Positions 1 to 16,955 of a DNA stretch of 64,000 nucleotides are shown here, piece by piece. The translations under genes were made by a program, and so were the position numbers. The DNA comes from Rotaria socialis (taxonomy: Eukaryota > Rotifera > Eurotatoria > Philodinida > Philodinidae), in the NCBI GenBank assembly GCA_905331475.1, contig CAJNYU010000281.1, positions 124,001 through 188,000 of the forward strand. Direction: 5' to 3'. Under the pieces are notes generated by a model. It was not told where the DNA came from and ran no database searches. It saw only the letters and a list, made by a program, of their open reading frames with translations. How positions within the stretch are numbered: position 1 is the first letter of the stretch; the number at the start of each line of letters is the position of its first letter.

Positions 1-894
1 ATATAATCATAAGACTTATATGTATACATTTACTATGTCTAATCTTCTTAAAGTGTTGTAATTGCTCTGAAAAGAAAACCGTATTTTGATTGTATGCTTA
101 AGCTAGCATTATATCTATCCATCAATTTTAACAGATACGTATGCTATTGAAACAAAAACATTTAATGAAATCAAAAGTTTTAGCATTAAATTTCGTTATA
201 TCATAAAAATACAAATCTTGACAAATTATTTTTCCGCAGACTGTGATATGCTTTCGTCGTATCTTTACAGTTATCTATATTGTTTGAGAAGTTATTACCG
301 GCTATTTACTATCGTTTGTCCCATAAGGGCATCAATTAAGCCTACAGATCGCAGGAGACGATATGAAGATGATACTATGCAGTGCACACGATATACTTAC
401 TATTGATAAAAACCAAGGATACATTATCGCTTCTGTATGGAATTATAATATCGTGTCGATTTGAATTAAATAATTCGTAAAATAATGTACTTCTCTTCGC
501 TTTACCTAATTGTTAATTTTGCAGAACATTTTGTAAAGATACTAATATTTAAAACAAAATAAGATCTTATGACAAAAAGATATAAATCAACCGGAAAAAT
601 CCCATCCAAATGATTCTCTTTACATTTCCTCTCAACACTAATTGTGTACATCGTGGGAATGAACTACACATGTGTAAGTAGAGTGAGAAATGACTGCTGG
701 CAATGTCCCATTGCATTGTAATTGCTATAAATATTTATGATGTTGTTATTTTAAGCGGACATCTACTTCTTTTTGTTTTCTGGCTGTTATCTAATTAGTA
801 CTTTCTTCTTGTATTATCATCTGTTATAATACATATTTAGCTAAAACAAAACACCAACGGTATTACTTTTCTTTTAGGTAAAAGTGATAAAATT
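1..894. other. No gene recognised at the window start
   Basis: AT-rich sequence with only short open frames, none resembling a known family. A splice-acceptor-like TTTTCTTTTAG ends at 877, just before the Costars start codon, so an untranslated first exon of that gene may lie in this stretch. Confidence 0.5.
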
Positions 895-1426
895 ATGAAC
901 ACAGATAAAACTTTTGCAAGACATCCGCGAGACAAAATAAATCATTTGACAAATCGAGTAAATAAATTTCAAGAAATAGTCAATACAATAGGCGCACCGT
1001 CATCCAGCAGCCGCGCTGAGTCAATCTATGGACCATATGAAAAAAGTCAAAACAAATAAAAAGTGAATGCTATATTTCTTTTGAATTTCTTCTTATAGTT
1101 TAGTACATCGTGGTCAGAAAGTCCGAGAGAAGATTCTTGAAGAAATGAAACAATTATGTCATGCTATTCAAACTAATGGGACAGAAGGAGACGATGGCAC
1201 AGTAACAATCACATTTACTGATTTATTCGAAGTACGTCATATATGTGTATCTTCTGCGTGTGCTTAACAGTACATCATTTTTTAGATATATACGAATATT
1301 TCGGATAAATTAGTCGGCGTATTATTTAAAGCTCGTAAACAAGGATATTTAACGTTTAAAGGTGAAATGTTACTACGAAACAGAGATGAGAATGCTCCTA
1401 TACAGCTAATACGTTCGTCTTCATAA
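895..1426 (+). CDS. Costars-domain protein (ABRA/STARS-like)
   Basis: Three exons, 895-1045, 1104-1231 and 1286-1426, joined by GT-AG introns of 58 and 54 bp, give 139 residues. The C-terminal ~85 residues match the Costars domain of actin-binding Rho-activating protein (ABRA/STARS) and ABRACL: an EEMKQLCHAI helix, a T-F-x-D-L-F segment, then ISDKLVGVLFKARKQG and F-K-G-E-M-L-L. The ISDK..G.L.ARK..G and GEML signature is closer to ABRA than to ABRACL. In this family the domain contacts actin or controls actin dynamics and Rho/SRF signalling; that role is inferred from homology. The ~50-residue N-terminus is short compared with vertebrate ABRA and carries no recognised motif. The second and third exons join in phase and the stop is TAA. 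Start chosen as the first ATG after an acceptor-like site. Confidence 0.8.
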
Positions 1427-2339
1427 TAAACTATTTGTATTGAGCTTTTCTGCATCCTATTTTGTATTATTATTATTATAGTTCACTTAAACTTAAAATA
1501 AACTGTCTTTAAAATTCGAAAAATAGATCATCTGTATATTTCATGGACTATAGTTCAAGTGACTTTTCAGTGCATTAGATTTATTTATTCATTCCTAATG
1601 TGCTATGCGCATCATTGATTGACTTTTTGATAAATGTGAACAAATTTTATTACGATGACAAGGAATTAAAGGTAAACTATTATTAATTGTAATTAAAAGT
1701 TGAAAGCAACAAATATATTACTAACCAGAACATATTTCACTCATTAATAGTGAATCGTACTTGCACTACTATTTTTATCAATCATTACAGGAAATATTTG
1801 CAGCATTCATGTGCCATAATAGACAATTGAATTCAACGTTTATTAATGCCAATCCTTAACAAAACTAATTCGAACAAATAATCAATAAGAAAAATCTTTG
1901 AGATTCATTCAGGTTTCTAGTTAAAGCGATTAAAATGTCAATTTATACATGTCACATGAGTATACAAACTCAGAACGTTTTGATAAAGAAAAGAATAAGC
2001 ATATCGGATCGTCGAATTTCATGATGTAAACATTGATTGGGAAGCGAAATTGGTTTCTACTCAAGTTTCAATTTGTTTACAGTCAATGCATATTAATTAT
2101 TTTCATAGACTGAATTACAAAGTACATTAGCGAAAAAGTATACAGTGACATGTTGTTGTTAGTAAAATAAATGCTTGCCGAAGCCTTCATTAATTAAAAT
2201 AAATAGCAGACAATGTTTCTATTGGTTACTAAGGTATTTTTTTCTAAATATAGAAATAACTATGCAAGTAGCCGCTCGAAATGACAAGCAGAGACGTATT
2301 CAATGATACATCATAAACAATTCTTGATATCAATAGTCT
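1427..2339. other. Intergenic, no gene seen
   Basis: Low-complexity AT-rich sequence containing AATAAA-like signals shortly after the Costars stop, consistent with its 3' end. No coding signal recognised. Confidence 0.5.
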
Positions 2340-2705
2340 TTATCCCACGATGGCGACTCTATAACATAAGAGTAAGCATTTCCCATTAGAACTAATTTGC
2401 GAGACAATAACCAGATCGCCTATACAATCAAAAAGTCCGACTTGAGTGTACACAGCAGAATATAATACGATGATCAGACTATTGTACAACATGAGAACAT
2501 ACATCATTGATATTGATTGTTTATCTCGTTCAGTTGGAATATGTGAAGCAGTTTTACAAGCCATAATGCCTAATAAAAGAGTTACAACAGTGAACAAATA
2601 GTTAACAAGAGCGATAAATCGACAAGATATGCAATATTTCAGAAAAATAAAGTTTGAAGCTGAACGAGTGTAGCTATTTGTTTTAGATGATGCAGTCAAA
2701 ATATA
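2340..2705 (-). CDS. Membrane-protein exon, possibly a class C GPCR fragment
   Basis: An open frame of about 120 codons begins right after an acceptor-like TTTTATTGTAG on the minus strand and has no in-frame ATG near its 5' end, so it would be an internal or terminal exon. It encodes two clear hydrophobic helices and a third, weaker hydrophobic stretch. The order LLLGIMACKT, then IPTERDKQSISMMYV, then another helix resembles the TM5-TM6 region of GABA-B/metabotropic receptors, which have a TR/TK, a short loop with N/D-D, then TM6. I could not find the rest of such a receptor on this strand, so this may be a relic, or the resemblance may be chance. Confidence 0.25.
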   Translation of the reverse strand, partial: YILTASSKTNSYTRSASNFIFLKYCISCRFIALVNYLFTVVTLLLGIMACKTASHIPTERDKQSISMMYVLMLYNSLIIVLYSAVYTQVGLFDCIGDLVIVSQISSNGKCLLLCYRVAIVG

Positions 2706-4596
2706 CTACAATAAAAAGGAAAAGTACCGTATTAATGAAACGAAAGCTTAATATCATTGTACAATTATTAACTAATCTTATATTACTTTATTATAGTTAA
2801 TATCGATCAATTAATGACAACCAAATGAGTACATGTTCAAGAGGCAAGTCAATATCAAAATATTCTTAACAATCAGACTCCAGTTAATCATTATATAAGT
2901 GAATAGAATCGTGAATAAAAGATTTCATCTTCTATTCAAATACATTTATACTTTTTCAAACAGTTGTAAGAGTTTAAAACAACAATATTCAATGGTCCTC
3001 CAAAAAACATCTAGGTGGATAACAATGAAGTTATAAAATGTATCGAATTTGATTACTTACGTTAGTTCTATCACATAGTAATGAGTGTTCTAAAATCAAC
3101 ATTATAGATTAACCTGATTATTTATTATTGTATTTTCACGTAGATTTCCTTTATTTCTTAGTGCCTCTTTAAGGTTACATATCTGTAAAAATTTGTTTTA
3201 TCGACTATATTTTGACTTTCTAAAAATATTTATCTTCGTTAAGAGAGCGCTTTTGCATCGTTATATCATAATAAATCTTTACTAGACGCGTTCAACATTA
3301 ATAATTTTCAGCGATGGTTCGAAGATTCTTCAATGACGAATCTGAAACAGTTGATGAGGGAATTGATTTTTGTTAAAAAAATTATTCTAATTTAATAAGC
3401 AGTTATTTTTATATTTTCGTTAATAGCAGGAGTAAATAAGAATGTTTTTATTTTTTTAAATAGTATATGAATTTTAGAGTTCTTCCATTTCGGAAAATGA
3501 AAAAGTGTGTTTATCAATTTAATATTGTTTCGCTTCTCTTTGAATGTGCTCAGCACGTCATAACATACGATCTTGTACTTTTGTTCCGCATTTTACTGAT
3601 GAAAATGTTTCGTTTATATGTTTATCATAGAGTGGCATCGATCGAGAAGTTTATTTAGTACAGAATCTTTCCATCGGAAGTTTGAACAATCTGATTCCGT
3701 CAACAATAAAGTCGTTACTATCGATAGAAAGTATCATGAGTATAATTCATATGATGATAATAATGTAAACTCGCTCACTAAAGTTGATTTGTATCCTGAA
3801 ACTTATTTTAAAACTTTCATGAATTATTCCAAGAAAATTTGTTATCGTCTTAATGCTCACATTAGATAATAAGAAGAATATCTGAATGAGAAATTCTCAG
3901 CTATGGATTTGTCTAATTCATAAATAGTTTAGCTATTTGCTAAAAAAGAATAAACAACGAAGATTAAATATGAAACGTGCATACGAGGAAGAAATGCAAA
4001 GCTTTTCAATTTAGAAAGAAAAAAGTAATTCGATATTGAATGAATATTTTCAAAAATCAGTAAATTTTGTTTTTCAGAAACAAATAAAAGCATCCTGAAG
4101 AAAATCATTATGGCGAAAAATATGATCAGACAATAAAGGCAACAGGAAACTACATAATAAAATTTTAGAAATGCACGTTTATATTAAATTCTATCAGCAA
4201 TTTCAAAGCACTAATTCGATTTATACTAATAGTCTTGACATATTCTCTATCATTATGAAACATGCAGTAGAATGCTTTTGTCTTATCAGGCATGCATTAT
4301 TGTTATATAATTTGATTTACTTGTCTATTGAAATCTTGAAAGAAGAAAAATTACAATATAATCATATTCGTATTTAAATAAAGCCAACAGCTCTTGAATT
4401 CATGATATTTTCCAGAGTATTTTAATTTTTTTTTCAAATTGAATTTTGATCAGTCATTGTGTATTCTTAAATTTCAGAATTTGTTTTTAAAAGAACACTG
4501 AAAATTCGAGTTATTCGAGAGAACTCAAATGAATTATAGTAGTTTTGACTAAAAAAAAGGATCAGAACTACTGGCAATATTGATTAAACAAGAAAA
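2706..4596. other. Intergenic; a few unrecognised open frames
   Basis: Contains overlapping open frames on the plus strand (3467-3658, 3618-3869, 4171-4377) and a 20-codon frame after an acceptor-like TTTTCAG near 3310. None has a recognisable domain or a consistent exon chain, and AT-rich sequence produces such frames by chance. Confidence 0.4.
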
Positions 4597-5799
4597 CTAA
4601 ATTATTTTATGTATTGCATCAATGACTGCTTTGGCTTGCTGTTGAGATTTCAGATTTTCGAAAATTTCTTTTGCTCTAGCTATATCATTTGCATGTTCAT
4701 TATTTTGTGTATGAAAAATGATCTTGTTTATTTGAGCCCAATGTGCAGCAAGCATTTGCGTGATAATCATCATTTGTCGATTGTTGCCGTATGCACCACA
4801 ACCCCACCATCCTGTATGGATAATTGTATGAAAATGATTTGCATCCTTGTAACTTAAATTTCGGTCGCTCGATCGTGAAGTATGTAGATTCATTGCATGA
4901 GTTTTAGGAGCCAGTATTTGTGCTGCTTTAAAACTCGCATAGCAATTGGCGACTATGTAACTAATTTGATCATCTGTATAACAGCCTTCACCATGACTGG
5001 GGGCTTCAATTGCAATTAAATTAACTACTTGAGACGGATAGTTCGACTGAAATGCACTTCGAAGTTGCTCTAACGTTGCATGAGCAAATGCATTACCGTA
5101 AATTTCTTTTGTATCGAGATTGATAACTCTTTTAGTATGACTAATTAGGACTAAAGCGAGAAAAGAAAATGAAATTTTAAACAAAGAAAATAGACGGAAA
5201 TATAGTGGGTGTTGGTACAGGCCTATTTGCATATGCATTCGAGTCAACTGTACGCGAACCAACTGTATTAATTGCTTGAGTAAAATATTGTCTTACAGCA
5301 GCTAATTCAACACATTCTAATACTTGTAATTCGTCTTGAGCTAACAAATGACCTGCATAATATGCAAATAGATCACTATAAATTCAGATACCATTCGACA
5401 CTTTGAATGTCATAGTTAGATTTATTACTAAACACGTCCGCTGAAAATTCAATTATAGTCGATGGTCGATCGTTGGCTTCTATAATTGATATAAATGGTT
5501 TCCATCGTGTTATTAATATTGATTTATTGGGTGATGGTAAATACTGTTTTCCTTGTTGAGTAAAACAACAATAAATAATTTATTTTTGTTTTCAAAATTC
5601 GGTGGGTATTTTTCATATAGTTCATTTGATTTCAATTCTTCTGCAGAAAAGATAAACCATCGTGATATTCATGATAAAGATTTGACACAAACATTTCATC
5701 ACGAAGTACATTAATAGTTTTCACGTGTATCTTAGAAGAAGTTGATACCGGTGTGCAGTATATATCGTCAGTAAAACGGCTATGTGAACGTGTTGCCAT
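4597..5799 (-). pseudogene. PARG-like poly(ADP-ribose) glycohydrolase relic
   Basis: The conserved C-terminal part (4597 to about 5160) has the PARG-type signature: a TGWWGCGAYGN stretch matching the TG-W-GCGA-G-loop of PARG catalytic domains, followed by Q.LAAHWAQ. Upstream pieces in other frames (5190-5375 and 5376-5560) encode YYAGHLLAQDELQVLE, comparable in place to the PARG QEE catalytic loop (here Q-D-E), and an RWKPFISIIEA segment. The pieces are collinear but lie in different frames, with shifts near 5180, 5376 and 5555 and further damage near 5635. No single set of GT-AG introns repairs it, so I call it a pseudogene. The ATG at 5799 begins the most upstream collinear piece. PARG enzymes remove ADP-ribose chains added by PARPs; a PARP-family gene lies at 40-44 kb in this window. 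Confidence 0.65.
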
Positions 5800-10849
<5,050 letters not shown>

Positions 10850-11588
10850 TTTATATATGCATATATTTATATTTATGTAAAAAGTAAATTTTGTTGTCTG
10901 ATTATGTATTTAATAATAAATTCCATTCAAATTCTTTCATGTGTCTTTTAAAAAATTATTTTCATGCAGTTTGTTATTGCGTGATGATATATTTAATACA
11001 TATTTGGTCTGTAATAGATAAGATCTTTGCAAGCTAAAACGATTATACATATTCATATAAATTCTAGTAAATTTTTCTTGCGATATCTATTTTATGTATG
11101 ATCACTTCTGATTTTCTGGTAGAAGAAAGTCGGTTTAAAATTCTAATGTTAAAGAACATAAATTATTCATATGGAACTCATCTAAACGTTGAATCAGTCA
11201 TGTAGAACATATGTGAAATCAGTCAAACGTTTCTTCTCTCTTCCTAGTCATCAGTTTCATAATTCGACTTTTCTTACTTCTAGTTTAAATACGGAAGCAG
11301 GATGTTTCTTTCTGTTTAACAACTGGTACATTTCTTTGGGCGACGAGTGCTCAGACGTTTTCGTATGTTTCGTAAATTAAATCAATAATTTAGTGTGTAT
11401 AGAGTCTCGTCGATATGAAGAAGAACTAATACTGTTATTCCCTGACTAATTTTTTTCCCACGATGAGGTAGTATTATAGGTTAAAAGAGTTATTCTTCTT
11501 CTATTCAGTGTAGCGATTAGACGTGTCTAATAAATTTCTTCTTGTGCGATATTCAATCACGAATTAAAGATATAAATAAACATTTAAA
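10850..11588. other. Intergenic between K2P gene and LINE
   Basis: AATAAA signals near 10915 probably end the channel transcript. The 5' end of the following LINE is not clear from sequence and may start within the last ~150 bp. An open frame at 11189-11380 has no support. Confidence 0.5.
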
Positions 11589-12314
11589 ATGAATATAAAC
11601 GATGAGTCATCAACAGATTACTTCTTAAATCCGGGTCTTCAAACACCCAGGATAAACAAAAGAGTAAGATCTGAAGGTGAACACTCAGATGATTGTGAAA
11701 CAGTTATTATTCCACCTGAAAAAATTTCGCTAGTCATTAATAATTCGAACCAACAACAACAAGCTTCAACAACGCAACGGAACGAATATCCACCAATCAC
11801 AATTGAATTCAAATCTGCTCATAGCAAAACAGATAGAAAATTGATAGAAGAACTAATTAAAGAATGGAGAATTAAAAATAATAAAAATATTGATATTATC
11901 GGAAGATTCGGGTACAAAAACGTACTTCTGGTCTTTCCACGAAATTTCTCAACTCTTGATGATTTACTTGAAACAGGAAGATGGCCAGATAGAATCGCCG
12001 GCAGCAACTATGTAATTAAATATCCAAAAATTCTACCTGCGACATACTCATTAATCATACATGATTTTCAATCAACATGGAATGAAGATGAAACAACAAA
12101 AGAATTACAAGAAAAATGTGTGACTTTAAGAAAATTAACTCGTCTTGTAACACGTGAAGGTAGACCAATGAATACTGTACGTACCGATTTTATCTCGACG
12201 CAAGCTGTCAAGCAGCTTTTGAATCAAGGCGAAATCGAAATAAATTGTACGAAACTTCGCATTCGACCATATTTTTCACCAATAAAAATTAATAAATGTC
12301 GAAAATGCTTCAAG

Positions 12315-12603
12315 CACCCAGGTCGAACAGTCCGGCCTGGAAACGGCCGGTTCCGAGTAGTTCCGTTGATTTTGTGGAAGCAGTATTCCGGTTGGAAATT
12401 TTTCCGGTGATTTCCGATCAATTCGTGCCGGAAAGCATCGGAACTTGGCAGGAATTCGCCGGAAAAGTCCGGCCGTATTTTTGACCGGAATACTGCTTCC
12501 ATGTTCCAGCGATTTCCCGTGTTTTCCTGTAGGATATGGTGACTTTCCCGCATATTCCCTGGAGTATCCTACGGGATCCGGTGACCGGAATGTTCGACCT
12601 GAG
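12315..12603 (+). mobile_element. GC-rich MITE (TA target) inserted in the LINE zinc knuckle
   Basis: The insert starts CACCCAGGTCGAACAG and ends GTTCGACCTGAG before TATGAT. Its ends are inverted copies (CCCAGGTCGAAC), and the same terminus occurs at 43279. Removing 289 bp restores both the reading frame and an exact C-x2-C-x4-H-x4-C knuckle, which defines the borders. The target was probably TA, with the left copy changed to CA. The interior is rich in TTCCGG/CCGGAA words and has an inner inverted repeat (GGAAGCAGTATTCCGGT with its mirror about 100 bp later). No gene. Confidence 0.85.
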
Positions 12604-13186
12604 TATGATCATTTTACAAGTCAATGCACAAGTCTACAATTGTGCTTTCGATGTGGCCAACATCATCCATTAAAAGAAGGATGTAGTAACGAAATAAAAT
12701 GTGTCAATTGTCAACAACATCATTATTCAGGACATTCGTCATGTCCAGTTGTTCAGCAAAAAAGAAAACAACTGTCTGAGCAGGTAAAAGTACAACGTGC
12801 TCAACTGCTAATAAAACAACACCAGGACAATTTCATTTATAATTAATCTACATTTCCGCCACTTTCACCTCGTTCGCAAGAAATAAATCCTAAATTACAA
12901 GTAAACTCAAGGTATACAAATAATTGCATGAAGAATCAACAATCATATGCATCTATAACAGCATCAAAAACCACAAAAAAAACATGAAAATGTTGACCAA
13001 ATGATAATGGCAATGTCAGAATCAATCAACCAACAGTTATCAAGCTTTACATCAACAATCACATCACAAATTACCGAAGTATCAAAGAAATTAAATATAT
13101 TCAATGACAGAATACAAAATCTTGAACAACAAATTGATAAATCAATTATGCCAGCAATAAGTGAGTTGTCTAAACCCGTGTAATAA

Positions 13187-13555
13187 AAACCGCATGAAAA
13201 TCGGCGGTTAGCCGCGATTTTACCGGTCCGGTTACCGGCTCCTATTACCGCAGAACGGATAAATACCGCGGTTTACCGCAAAAAATGAACTGGCATTTAC
13301 CGCGGTAAACCGCCGGTTTTGATGAATACCGCGGTTACCGCTAAAAAAAAGCGGTTAACGGGTTCATCTATAATTTTTGACAGAAAAAGTCTTCCAAATC
13401 ATCAATTAAACTATTTTAAAGATCCTTTTTTTTACTTTTACATGTGATAAACATGCGCAAAAAAACCGCCAGTTTACCGCGGTTTTACCGGTCCGGTTAC
13501 CGGCTCCTATTACCGCAGAACGGATAAATACCGCGGTTTACCGCAAAAATTGATC
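13187..13555 (+). mobile_element. GC-rich repetitive insertion in LINE ORF1
   Basis: A ~365-bp island of TACCGCGGTA-like words interrupts ORF1 coding sequence. A ~70-bp block is present twice in direct orientation, at 13218-13287 and 13483-13552, sharing GGTCCGGTTACCGGCTCC and ATACCGCGGTTTACCGC. Its ends do not carry the CCCAGGTCGAAC termini of the other two GC-rich inserts, so it is a different or rearranged element. Exact borders are uncertain by a few bases. Confidence 0.7.
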
Positions 13556-13774
13556 CGGTATTCGCAACATGGGAAATTATTGATAATATTTTAGATTCCA
13601 AAGAACAACCACTCGCCCATCAACGTCCACAAACTTCATCATGTAGAGAAACGATACACAATTTACTACACGCATACAGATCGACAACTTTTCAAACACT
13701 TCGACACAAAAAACAATGGCCAGCAACTAATTTGACTCAAATTCTATCGACCATTAATAATAATACGCAATAAA

Positions 13775-16770
13775 ATGAATCAGTTCAATATGTACAAATA
13801 CAATGAATTACAACAACAACTAAATAATGGTGCCGCAGGTTTAAATGAAACAACAATACGTGCGGGATATCAAATTATTGAAGATTGGTGTTGGACGTAT
13901 TCACGCACTGAACTATTTAATAGATGGAAGCAACCACATCAGAAGCCAGATCAAACCGACTACAAGTTAACCATACTACACTATAACATCAGGAATTTTT
14001 ACACCAACCAATGCGATCTATTAGAAATGATCGAAAAATATAAACCTGCTGTAATTTCTTTAAATGAATTGAGCAAACAAATTCCAACTGAAGCAATAGC
14101 AAAAATTTTGTTCTCCTATGAAGTTTTTAAAGCCGAAGGCACCAACACTCATGGTGGCGCAGTTATAGCCATTGATAAACAATTAAAACCTATATCTGTC
14201 GACTGTCAACAACAGCCAAATATAATCGCTGCCGCGATATTAGTAAACAACAAATCGTACAATATTATATCCACATACTCTTCACCAACTGAAAAACTAC
14301 CACTTCCTATACTTTCGAATGTATTACAAAATTCTCAGGCAAACATCGTACTTGGCGATTTTAACGCAAAGAACACCACATGGGGTTGTACGCAAACAAA
14401 TCAAAAAGGTCGAGAACTTGAATCTTGGTTAAAATTAAACAAACTAAACATTCACAATCCGGCAATGATAACATCTTTACGTTCAAAAACAACTATTGAT
14501 TTAGTTATTTCAACCGTTCAAGAAGCTTCTGTACAATGTAATCAGCTCCCATACAACGGAAGCGATCATTTTCCAATTCTAGCTGAATTTAATGATATAA
14601 TCCTCAAACACCAACAACAATATATTCAAAAAATTAATTGGAATCTATACACCATCATGCTTTCTATTTTATCTTCAGAAATCGAATATATTGCACATGA
14701 ATCAAACATGCAACCCCACGAATGGTTTCAAATGTTTCAAGACTTTCTTAGCGCCTTAAGAATTCGATCACCAACATGGCACCCTGCAAAAAAACGTCGG
14801 CCTTCGCTTACAGAAACCATCAGAATGATGATTACGCACAAACATTATTTACAAAATCGATACCGACACACAAGAAATGAAGAAGGCAGACTAAGCCTTC
14901 GCTTGTGGCATAAAGTATAACAAAGGGAAATGAAACAACATCGCGCAAACACTTGGAACCAATTCATCAACAATGTCGCCTCTCCACAACCATCTGCATT
15001 TTGGAGCACAGTCAAAAGTCTCAACAAAAAACGTTCAATTGAGTTCTCTGCAATCACGGAAGGTAATCGCACGATTAAAGCACCGGACGAAATCCTGCAA
15101 TGTTTATCGAGGCATTTTCAATCAAGATTTACAGCGCCGGTTATGAATAGAAACAACCCGACGGACAAAGAAGCACTCGATCTGTGGGAATTACTCGATA
15201 AAGCAAACCCGGAAGACATCCAATTAGTTAATCAATGTTCAGATCTAAAATTCACCAGTGAAGAAGTATGGCAAGTTATAAAATCTTTAAAAGGAAAGAA
15301 CTCGTCCGGATTCGACCTCATATCGAACAAAATGATCAAAAACTTACCTCATAATTATTTAAACATATTAACCAAACAATATAATGCATTATTCTCGTTA
15401 TCATATTGGGATAAAAATTGGAAACAAGCAAGAACAATTTGCTTCAACAAAGTAGATAGTCCAGCACCAACTAAACAACAACTACGTCCGATTTCTTTAC
15501 TTCCAGTGATGGGCAAGATATACGAACGACTCTTTCTTTTCCGTTTTCAAAACTGGCTTAACAACTTCGGAATACTTCCATGGCAAAAATCTGGCGCGCG
15601 CGCTAAACAATGCACAGTCTCTCGAGTGAACCATCTCCTCGAGCAGACGTACACATCGTTACTATACAACACATTTACACTTGTAGTATTTATCGATTTC
15701 TTACAAGTCTTCGACATATTATGGCAAGAAGGTCTTCTATTGAAACTACAAAGATTGAATTGCCCTTACTCATACCTTATATGGATAAAAAAACTACTTT
15801 ACAGAACGAACAATGAAAATTGTCCTAAACGGTCAATTATCGAATAACATAATTCTTCAACGAGGTGCGCCGCAAGGAAGCGTTTTCGGACCCATAGCTT
15901 ACATCGTTACTCATTACGACCTCCGACAAATCTTTAAAGTACCGGAAAACAATCACCTGTATGTCGACGATCCTGGATGTGTTTTTATTCCAAATATATA
16001 TAAAAAAATACAGACATCAACTAGTCGAAATCCAAGATACAATCAATCAAGATCTAATAAAGCTGCAACAATATGCAACAGAATGACATCAACCAGTAAA
16101 CAGCAAAAAAACGGAGTTCGTAATTTTTACCAGGGTTGTCAAGAGTCCAATACTAAATATCAGTTTCGATGGTACTCAACTTCAGCAAAAGAAAAATTTT
16201 AAATATCTAGGATATCGACTAGACTCGAAACTATCGTTTAACTGTATTGTCAATGATCACTTGACTAAATGTCGACAATCATATTCAATAATGAAATATA
16301 TTCATCGTCGATTTCCTTCGTACTTTAAACTAAAACTACGTTTCTTTACTACATATATATGGCCGCACCTATACGCAATGTCTACCTTTTATTGTTTACT
16401 ATCAAAGACATTAAAAGAAAAAATCAATAGTTTCTATCGCCGATGTTTGCGCATAATATATCACCTCTTCCAATGCTCAACATACAACCTCCATGAAATC
16501 TTTAAACTACCAACACTCGAAGAGAAATATAGAAAAAGTCTAATAAAACGCTTTAACAACATCCAGCAATATGAACAAGAACTGATTGGATCCTATATAC
16601 AGCACAAAAATATAGGTAATAAGACACGACAACACTACAATGAAAAGGCATATATTCCATCACTGCCGCGAGGTCGACCCAGCACTCGTACTGTCACATT
16701 TCAAAACAACTCGACAACATTCTTTGACGAACTTATGAAATTTTTCAGTAGCAACCACTCGTCCTATTAA
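13775..16770 (+). pseudogene. LINE ORF2 (APE endonuclease-reverse transcriptase), broken
   Basis: The endonuclease is at about 13960-14600 with HYNIRNF, LNE, GDFNAKNTTWG, TTIDLVIS and GSDHFPI motifs. A single in-frame TAA at 14918-14920 separates it from the reverse transcriptase, which resumes in the same frame. RT motifs are LRPISLLPVMGKIYER, FIDFLQVFD (expected Asp present), GAPQGSVFGPI and YVDD. Frame shifts near 15810, 16000 and 16200 break the palm and the C-terminal part. The tail (16261-16770) is the usual LINE connection region with many Tyr/Lys residues. The enzyme would nick target DNA and prime reverse transcription there; this copy is inactive. Confidence 0.85.
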
Positions 16771-16955
16771 GAAAAAAAAGAAAAAAGACGGAGGGTTGAA
16801 GCTGCCAATTCTTAAAAGTTTTGTGAATTAACACAATCATTAAATCTCACTCTATTGTTCATTTTCCTTTGCGCTGAAGAAAATTCTTTTCAAAGTGGTC
16901 AGGACCAATAAGGTCAACCCACTCAAATAAAGCTCTTTATATATATTTATATATA

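Larger units (their letters stand above)
11589..13773 (+). pseudogene. LINE ORF1 (gag-like, three zinc knuckles), broken
   Basis: The first 242 codons are intact up to the first half of a zinc knuckle (CRKCFK). The second half (YDHFTSQC) resumes after a 289-bp insertion. Two more knuckle-like units follow, CFRCGQHHPLKEGC and CVNCQQHHYSGHSSC. Further breaks are a TAA at 12844-12846, a one-base shift in an A-run near 12983, and a second GC-rich insertion at about 13187-13555. After that the frame continues (DPVFATWEII...) to the TAA at 13771-13773. In this family ORF1 binds element RNA. A coiled-coil-like segment rich in Q, S and I lies at about 13010-13170. Confidence 0.8.
11589..16955 (+). 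mobile_element. Degenerate non-LTR retrotransposon (LINE, Jockey/I-like layout)
   Basis: Two adjacent reading frames: ORF1 with CCHC zinc knuckles, then ORF2 with an APE-type endonuclease and reverse transcriptase. They are followed by a ~180-bp 3' region ending in AATAAAG and a TA-rich tail near 16925-16955. ORF1 stops with TAA and ORF2 starts with ATG one base later (TAAAATG). Both frames carry stops and shifts, and two foreign GC-rich elements are inserted in ORF1, so this copy cannot move by itself. The zinc-knuckle ORF1 plus APE-EN/RT order is typical of Jockey/I-group LINEs; the exact clade was not determined. Confidence 0.88.

Noticed and set aside
3467-3869. Two overlapping plus-strand frames (63 and 83 codons)
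   Set aside because: They overlap in different frames, match no family and cannot be joined by a convincing intron.
12224-12624. Open frames across the GC-rich insert in LINE ORF1
   Set aside because: They read through transposon sequence; the insert is a MITE with inverted ends, so the frames are by-products of its GC content.
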